A DNA stretch of 64,000 bases from Daphnia pulex (lineage: Eukaryota > Arthropoda > Branchiopoda > Diplostraca > Daphniidae), in NCBI RefSeq assembly GCF_021134715.1, contig NC_060020.1:8928001-8992000 (forward strand). The letters are read 5' to 3'. The translations under genes and the position numbers were made by a program. Of this stretch, positions 61,436 to 64,000 are shown one piece after another (the stretch's first letter is position 1; every line of letters begins with the position of its first letter). Under the pieces are notes generated by a model, which saw only the letters and a list, made by a program, of their open reading frames with translations, did not search any database and had not been told where the DNA came from.

Positions 61436-62790
61436 CGCGAAATGCGCAAAATTTAGCCCAATACATTTTATCACATTTACGAAAAGCGCGTGCCCGTCCG
61501 TATTTTAGCGCTTAGCGTGGGTCCGTCGCTTATTTAAGCGCTAAGGTCGCCCATCCGCTGTTTTTGGCGGCTCAATCTGGGCGAAAAATAACTCATTCAA
61601 ATATTTTGCGCTAGTAAAGCGCTATCTAAGCGCGCGTGGCGCTAGCGATGTGTTGGCGATAAACTTACGTGCGATGAGCTATATTCAGCGCATTTCTTTA
61701 TTCTTCGCATTATTTACGAAACGCGCAAGCGCTTCTTTAATTTAAATAATTGGTTGCGAAAGGGAGAACGATTGCGGTGAATGGATGAGAAGCGCGCGCC
61801 AATACATGATATTAGCGCTTGTCGCAGGTCTGTTCGCTATCTTAGCGCTAATCGTCGCCCGTCCACTTTTTAAGACGGCTCGCTGGGCCAAAAATTTTAA
61901 ATTGTTCGCGCTGGATCTAGCGCTAGCGCTAGCGCTAGCGCGCATGGCACTAATGATTAATTTCAAATTAACTTGTGCGCGATGTGCGAGCGGGATAAAT
62001 AATGAAGTGAAATATGTCGCGCTAGATCTACCGCTATCTAGGCTCTATTACCCTTATTATGATTTATTTGTGATTGACTTGCGTAAGATGCGCTAAATAT
62101 TGCGCATCGTAGTTAATCACAGGTAAATCATAAGCGCAATACGCTCTTATACAGCGCTAGATCTAGCGCTAAATATTTATTTTATAAAATTATGCGCGCG
62201 TCGTAATTTATGTAATGAACTTATTCAGAGCTGAATTTCAGCTAAATTTAGCGCATTTTTCATTGAGCGCATGTTATTTTTAAGTTTATCATTACGCTGC
62301 GATATAGCTAGATGCAGCGCTAAAAATTAGACATTTTTTGCGCAGCGAGCCGCCTTAAAGTCTTAAACAGCGGACGGGCGACGATAAGCGCTACGCCAAG
62401 CAGCCTGACTCGTGATAAGCGCTGAAAAATGGACGGGCACGTACGAGCTACTCGTCCAGTCTCCGCAATGGTTTTCTTTTCCAGAACCATTTAGTTAAAT
62501 TAACGAAGCGCTTGCGCGTTTCGTAAAAAATGCGATGCAATGTATTACGCTAAATTTAGCGCATCGCGCGCAAGTTAATCGCATATACATCACCAGCGCA
62601 ATGTGCGCTTAGACAGCGCTATGTCTAGCGAGAGACATTTGATTTAATTATTGTTGGCGGAAAAAAAAGCGGATGGGCGACCTTAGCGCTTAAATAGCGA
62701 CGGGCTCACTCTAAGCGCTAAAATACGGACGGGCACGCGCATTTTCTAAAATACATTATAATAGGAATTGCGCTAAATTTAGCGCATCGT
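61436..62790. repeat. 1.35-kb imperfect palindrome of nested GCGCTAGATCTAGCGC palindromes
   Basis: The arms mirror about a centre near 62115. GTGCCCGTCCGTATTTTAGC (61490) is inverted at about 62736; AAGCGCTAAGGTCGCCCATC (61542) at about 62700; TCGTCGCCCGTCCAC (61851) at about 62383. Within the arms, short perfect palindromes recur: GCGCTAGATCTAGCGC (62155, 62837; related at 61909 and 62021), GCGCTAAATTTAGCGC (62771; related 62250, 62550) and AGCGCT boxes. A direct repeat of GCGCATCGTAGTTTATCACAG-type sequence occurs at 62102 and 62783. ORFs here, such as 61785-62096, only translate the repeat. Confidence 0.75.
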
Positions 62791-63260
62791 AGTTTATCAC
62801 AGGTAAATCACTAGCGCCATACGCGCTTACAAAGCGCTAGATCTAGCGCGAAATATTTGACTTCATTATTTTTCGCGCTAAATATTTATTTTAGCTAGTT
62901 ATTTGCGTTTGTAAATTATGTCATGAATTTAAATGTGCTAAATTTGACGAATTGCGCGCAAGTTAATCTTAAGTTAATTAAAAGCGCAATGCGCGCTTAG
63001 ATACAGCTATAGATCTAGCGCCAACAATTAAAAATTTTTGGCCCAGCGACTCAGGTTTGCAGCTATGAATTTTAGCCCGATGTTAAATGCGCTAAATTTT
63101 GTAGATCGCGCGCAAGTAAATTAGAAGTAAGTCATCAGCGCCATGCGCGCATATAAATAGCGGAAAAATAGGCTATTTAATATAACATATAAATATGTAT
63201 TTAATTGTTTTTCACGCAGCAAGCTGCGTAAAACAGCGGACGGGCGACGCTTAGCGCTTA
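62791..63260. repeat. Continuation of GCGC-palindrome repeat
   Basis: The same AGCGCTAGATCTAGCGCG, GATCGCGCGCAAGT and AGCGGACGGGCGACG modules continue without mirroring into the main palindrome, ending near 63260. Confidence 0.6.
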
Positions 63261-63307
63261 GAACACTTATTTATTGGTCACTTTGCCGTTCCATAATATG
63301 GTATTCC

Positions 63308-63352
63308 TTTTTTCAGTTTTTTTTTTTTATAAAACAAAAAAGGAATACCTTT
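63308..63352. repeat. Hairpin GGTATTCCTTTTTT / AAAAAAGGAATACC
   Basis: Short inverted repeat around a T/A-rich loop just beyond the GCGC repeat block; possibly its terminus. GGTATTC recurs at about 63762. Confidence 0.55.
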
Positions 63353-64000
63353 AAGTCATCAAAGAATCTCGAAGTTTAATATTAGTTGTATGTCTTCTTT
63401 TATCAATTCCCATGTATCAATCATTAATCAACAATTAATAAATGATTCAACAATGAGTGATAGGTAAATGAAAATGTATAGGTTTTATTAACGTTTCCTT
63501 TATCAATAAATATTTAATGGTTGATTTCTTCGTAGTAACTGTGGTTTCATATTTTTTTATTTATTTCGATTAGCTTGATTTATGTTTGATTATTTCATCA
63601 ACGTTTAATAATTAAATACTTATATATTGGTTGATTTAATCATTTATCAATGCAAATTTATATGTTTAACGATGACACGGAGTTGAAATAAATTAAACGA
63701 TAGATATGTTGTAAAAAGGGAAAAACGGCACCCCATACACCCCATACGTATGGCCCGTAAAATAGATGGTATTCGTTTTTAAACAAGAAAAAATACTATA
63801 ACACTTTTTAAAAGCCACACATCAGCACACTTTTGAAAATTTATTTCTTTTATCATATAATATACATCGTGCTTTTATAAGGATTTCATCAAATCTTCGA
63901 AGGAACTCTATAAACTATCATCTGATGAACGAAACTTTCCACGAATCCATGGAAGGTAGTATGTAATTCTTGTAAAAACATCGGGAAATCCTGGTTTTGC
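63353..64000. other. AT-rich end of window
   Basis: Contains AATCAA/GTTTGATT reiterations like those of the 57-59 kb repeat and an inverted ACGGCACCCCAT box near 63724. No gene seen. Confidence 0.45.

Noticed and set aside
61785..62096. 103-codon plus ORF and overlapping 74-codon minus ORF
   Set aside because: Both are translations of the GCGC palindrome; Ala/Leu/Arg reiteration comes from the repeat.

Overview
This is eukaryotic, arthropod DNA, most likely from a water flea (Daphnia-like crustacean). Coding regions are split by short GT-AG introns of roughly 60-120 bp. One gene encodes a SIFamide neuropeptide precursor of the type I associate with Daphnia (mature core TRKLPFNGSIF-amide). 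The rest is AT-rich and full of DNA-transposon and retrotransposon debris. No bacterial features (operons, RBS, CRISPR) are expected or seen.

Gene-rich part, 1-24.7 kb. (1) Minus strand, 1116-5793 with a possible leader exon near 9.6 kb: an acidic, Ala/Glu/Pro-rich protein with a myristoylation-type start and a MARCKS-like basic effector domain, best matched to Akap200/MARCKS-family proteins. A second first exon at 2416-2454 would give a form without the membrane-targeting part. (2) Minus strand, 11518-12840: a complete eight-exon AMPK beta subunit. (3) Plus strand, 14314-23112: a complete CLASP (Chb/Orbit/MAST) microtubule plus-end protein of about 23 coding exons. It has three possible N-termini, two of which would drop the TOG1 domain. 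AMPK-beta and CLASP are head to head. (4) Minus strand, 24238-24671: the SIFamide precursor, tail to tail with CLASP.

Repeat-rich part, 25.3-64 kb. 25.3-29.4 kb holds three inverted-repeat elements, one nested in another. 29.57-33.5 kb holds two oppositely oriented copies of one DNA-transposon family (ends CACAGCAGCGG), the second with a split coding region. 36.9-39.4 kb has remnants of a tnp2-like and a BED-finger hAT transposase. 40.2-41.1 kb is a decayed coiled-coil gene. 41.87-43.49 kb is the C-terminal half of SMC2 (condensin), with introns but no N-terminal half in the window. 49.4-50.04 kb is a broken gypsy-type protease/RT. At 50.07-52.13 kb an internally deleted copia element sits between perfect 5-bp target duplications. 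52.77-53.2 kb is a DIRS-like tyrosine recombinase fragment. 53.5-53.96 kb and 60.1-60.66 kb hold two small unidentified splice-coherent genes. 55.67-56.36 kb is a mariner-like MITE. 57.2-59.3 kb and 61.4-62.8 kb are very large imperfect palindromes, the latter built from nested GCGCTAGATCTAGCGC-type palindromes.

The four host genes (membrane/kinase scaffold, energy-sensing kinase subunit, microtubule rescue factor, neuropeptide) share no obvious pathway. The second half looks like repeat-dense chromatin that has captured and degraded gene pieces. All homology statements come from recognising protein motifs by eye; no database search was run.
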